Assembly (NCBI RefSeq): GCF_038008325.1
Contig: NZ_JBBOYW010000001.1
Location: 2,780,001-2,844,000 of the forward strand
DNA from: Lysinibacillus sp. FSL K6-0232
GTDB taxonomy: Bacteria; Bacillota; Bacilli; Bacillales_A; Planococcaceae
DNA length: 64,000 bases
Direction: 5' to 3'
Made by a program: the position numbers and the translations under genes. The notes under the pieces were generated by a model. That model saw only the letters and a list, made by a program, of their open reading frames with translations, did no database searches and was not told where the DNA came from. This document shows positions 62,068 through 64,000 of the stretch, piece by piece (positions within the stretch are counted from its first letter, which is position 1; each line of letters begins with the position of its first letter).

Positions 62068-62432
62068 ATTGCTTTACCCTTCTTTCGTTGCTCTAGCCAT
62101 TGTGCAGTAAAGCCTGTTATCAACATCACAATAATCGCACTGACAACGATAACAAGTATAACCTTTATGCCTTGGACACCGAATAATGCATGGTAGTCCA
62201 TAATACCAATAGCAGATGGAATAAAGAATAACAAAAGCTCACTTAATAATACTGCCGCTCCTAGCTCAATCCATTCAAGTTTAATAATATGAAACTGTAA
62301 AAGTAAAAATAATAAAATAAGCCCTACGATGCTCCCTGGAATCGGCAAGTGAAGTAGGCGTGCAATACTATTGCCAATCAACAATAGCACATAAAGATAG
62401 CCAATTTGCACGATACTTTTGACGATTTTCAT
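62064..62432 (-). CDS. lrgA: LrgA/CidA holin-like protein
   Basis: A 122-residue protein with four predicted helices (about 7-25, 30-48, 60-80, 90-112) and the LrgA/CidA motif HLPIPGSIVGLILLFLLL. It is thought to work with LrgB at the membrane. A start ATG is preceded by AAGGATTAACC, a modest ribosome site. Confidence 0.9.
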   Translation of the reverse strand: MKIVKSIVQIGYLYVLLLIGNSIARLLHLPIPGSIVGLILLFLLLQFHIIKLEWIELGAAVLLSELLLFFIPSAIGIMDYHALFGVQGIKVILVIVVSAIIVMLITGFTAQWLEQRKKGKAI

Positions 62433-62590
62433 GGTTAATCCTTCTCTCCATTTTTCTCTGCTTCAACAGTCAGAAAAAAACTAATTTAGATGAAAAGAAG
62501 TATAATTTACTGACCGTAAAAGCAAGAATTCATTTAAGATAACTGTTATGCTACTATATTTTACACCTATTTATCCACTCTGTAAAATAG

Positions 62591-62632
62591 AAAAAAAGAA
62601 TCCAATGCCAAAACAAAGCACTAGATTCTTTC
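62591..62632 (-). terminator. Terminator downstream of phoR
   Basis: AAGAATCTAGTGC pairs with GCATTGGATTCTT on the minus strand, T7 follows, about 110 bases after the phoR stop. The rest of 62433-62740 shows nothing coding. Confidence 0.78.
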
Positions 62633-62740
62633 TACATAGCAGTTATCAAAAATTTTTATGGCGATTCATATAGGGGGTTTCTACTAATTAAGTATAATGC
62701 CCAAATATGAATGTAATATTTTATAAATGTAAAGGATTTG

Positions 62741-64000
62741 TTAATTTTTCTTTGGAATCATCACAATCATTTTTGTGCCTACTCCTACTTCACTTTCCAC
62801 TTGAATACGACCATGATGGGCTTCTACAAGGTGTTTGACAATTGCTAGCCCTAAACCTGTGCCACCAGAATTGCGGCTGCGCGCCCGATCCACACGATAA
62901 AATCGCTCAAAAACGCGAGGAATTTCATGCTTTTCAATTCCAATTCCTTGATCCTCTATTTCAATAATGCCATAGGTTTCATTTTCCTTTAACCGAATCG
63001 AAACGGTTGTGTTTTCAAGGGAATAGGTAATCGCATTTGTAATTAAATTTGTGACAATTTGAATAATCCGATTGGCATCACCCATAACTTGTACATCGCG
63101 CTCTATATCTACATGAAAGCTCATATTTTTCTCATCCAATCGTGGCGCTGTAAGCTCTGCACCACGAATCAATACATCCTGCAAGCCCATTGGCATAATA
63201 TTAACCGTAAAACCATGCTGCTCAATTTTCGACAACTCTAACAAGTCTTGAATAAGTATTTGTAGACGATTACTTTCTTTATAAATAATTTCTAAAAAGG
63301 AAATTAGCATTTTTTCATCTTTATAGGCTCCATCCAGCAACGTTTCTGAAAAGCCTTTAATGGATGTAATCGGTGTGCGTAATTCATGGGATACATTAGC
63401 GACAAAGTCCTTGCGAATTTGCTCTAAACGTACTAGCTCCGTAATATCATGCATAACAATAACAACGCCTAGCCATCGCCCATGATCTCCAATAACAGGC
63501 GCTCCGTATACCTCTTTATGATAAAGCTCCTGCTGCACTTCCATTTTAATTTGTTGGCGGTAAGGCATCTCTGTTAAAAATACATGATCAATAAATTGCT
63601 CAAGTGATTGCGGTAAGCCAATTGTGCGAAATACTTTGCCCTGTACATCATCAAGCTGCATCCCAAAGCGATCTAAAAAGACCCGATTCACGATCGATAT
63701 ATTGCCTTCACGACCAATCATCATAAGAGAGCTACCCATATTTTCAATTAAGGTTTTCAGCCGCTCCTCCTCTACTTCACGTATAGTTGTAATATCTTGT
63801 AAATTACGTGCCAAAATATTAATGGAATGGCTAAGTGGTATCATGCGTTCGTGTTCATTTTCATGGGCACGCGCACGATAATTGCCTTTTGCCAGCTCAA
63901 GTGCCGTTTCTGTTACATTATCAATAGGTGCTGTAAAATCACGAATCATATAGCGACTAATAATCGCTATTAAAATAAGCGTTATTGCAAAAAGAAGAGC
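62741..64000 (-). CDS. phoR: PhoR-type sensor histidine kinase (N-terminus off window)
   Basis: The frame is open to the window edge, so at least 420 residues are seen. It begins within the second membrane helix (LLFAITLILIAIISRYMI), followed by HAMP (about 20-75), PAS (about 95-210), the HisKA box FVANVSHELRTPITSIKGFSE with the phospho-His, and the HATPase with N, G1 (DQGIGIE), F and G2 (GGTGLGLAIVKH) boxes. In B. subtilis phoR lies upstream of polA and controls the phosphate-starvation response through PhoP; here lrgAB and hflKC lie between. The start is outside. Confidence 0.88.
   Translation of the reverse strand, partial: ALLFAITLILIAIISRYMIRDFTAPIDNVTETALELAKGNYRARAHENEHERMIPLSHSINILARNLQDITTIREVEEERLKTLIENMGSSLMMIGREGNISIVNRVFLDRFGMQLDDVQGKVFRTIGLPQSLEQFIDHVFLTEMPYRQQIKMEVQQELYHKEVYGAPVIGDHGRWLGVVIVMHDITELVRLEQIRKDFVANVSHELRTPITSIKGFSETLLDGAYKDEKMLISFLEIIYKESNRLQILIQDLLELSKIEQHGFTVNIMPMGLQDVLIRGAELTAPRLDEKNMSFHVDIERDVQVMGDANRIIQIVTNLITNAITYSLENTTVSIRLKENETYGIIEIEDQGIGIEKHEIPRVFERFYRVDRARSRNSGGTGLGLAIVKHLVEAHHGRIQVESEVGVGTKMIVMIPKKN

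Overview
The window is a low-GC Firmicutes chromosome segment. Gene content and order closely follow the Bacillus subtilis stretch ysnB-ysnA-rph-racE-ysmB-gerE-ysmA-sdhBAC-yslB-lysC-uvrC-trxA-etfA-etfB-fadB-fadR-lcfA, then yshE-mutS2-polX-yshB-zapA-rnhC-pheT-pheS-ysgA-sspI, then ysdB-ysdA-rplT-rpmI-infC-thrS-dnaI-dnaB-nrdR-gapB-coaE-mutM-polA and phoR. The spore genes (gerE, sspI, sspH-like) mark an endosporulating Bacillales member. The protein sequences, frequent TTG starts and the dispersed repeats make a Lysinibacillus-like Planococcaceae the best guess (inference). Most genes lie on the minus strand.

Layout. 1-4600 is accessory: a truncated glycine-rich membrane protein, a frameshifted WYL regulator, a lipoprotein/membrane-protein pair and an intact WYL paralogue. 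4700-9300 carries nucleotide housekeeping, glutamate racemase, a MarR regulator and GerE. 9400-14960 holds succinate dehydrogenase, yslB and lysC with a lysine riboswitch. 15000-22600 has uvrC, trxA and the fatty-acid beta-oxidation operon with a FadR operator. At 22912-24777 an IS1182-type element sits in the loop of an intrinsic terminator. 24800-36650 is the yshE-mutS2-polX-cvpA-zapA operon, rnhC, a degraded NERD gene, pheST with a T-box and ysgA. 36850-45840 is a mixed block: small spore proteins, an EAL protein with a degenerate GGDEF domain, a sigma-like factor, glcD, argF, an M42 peptidase, a dUTPase and ysdB. 45850-58430 is the translation and replication core with an L20 leader, the thrS T-box and the dnaB-dnaI primosome pair. 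58600-64000 has hflKC, lrgAB and the 3' part of phoR.

Regulatory signals read directly include the lysine riboswitch, two T-boxes, the L20 leader, a FadR operator, ARG boxes in the argF promoter, a CcpN-type box at gapB and two SigW-type promoters (ysdB, hflKC). Two start codons are non-canonical: ATT for infC and an apparent ATC for dnaI.

The window is mostly conserved housekeeping and I see no complete new multi-gene system. The most unusual signals are short motifs repeated every 20-21 bp in intergenic DNA (31364-31430, 31955-31980, 49786-49811 and, with another motif, 58508-58591), a structured dispersed repeat near gerE and sspH, the apparent ATC start of dnaI, the SigW-type promoter of hflKC, the IS in a terminator loop, and an uncharacterised GC-richer segment after argF.
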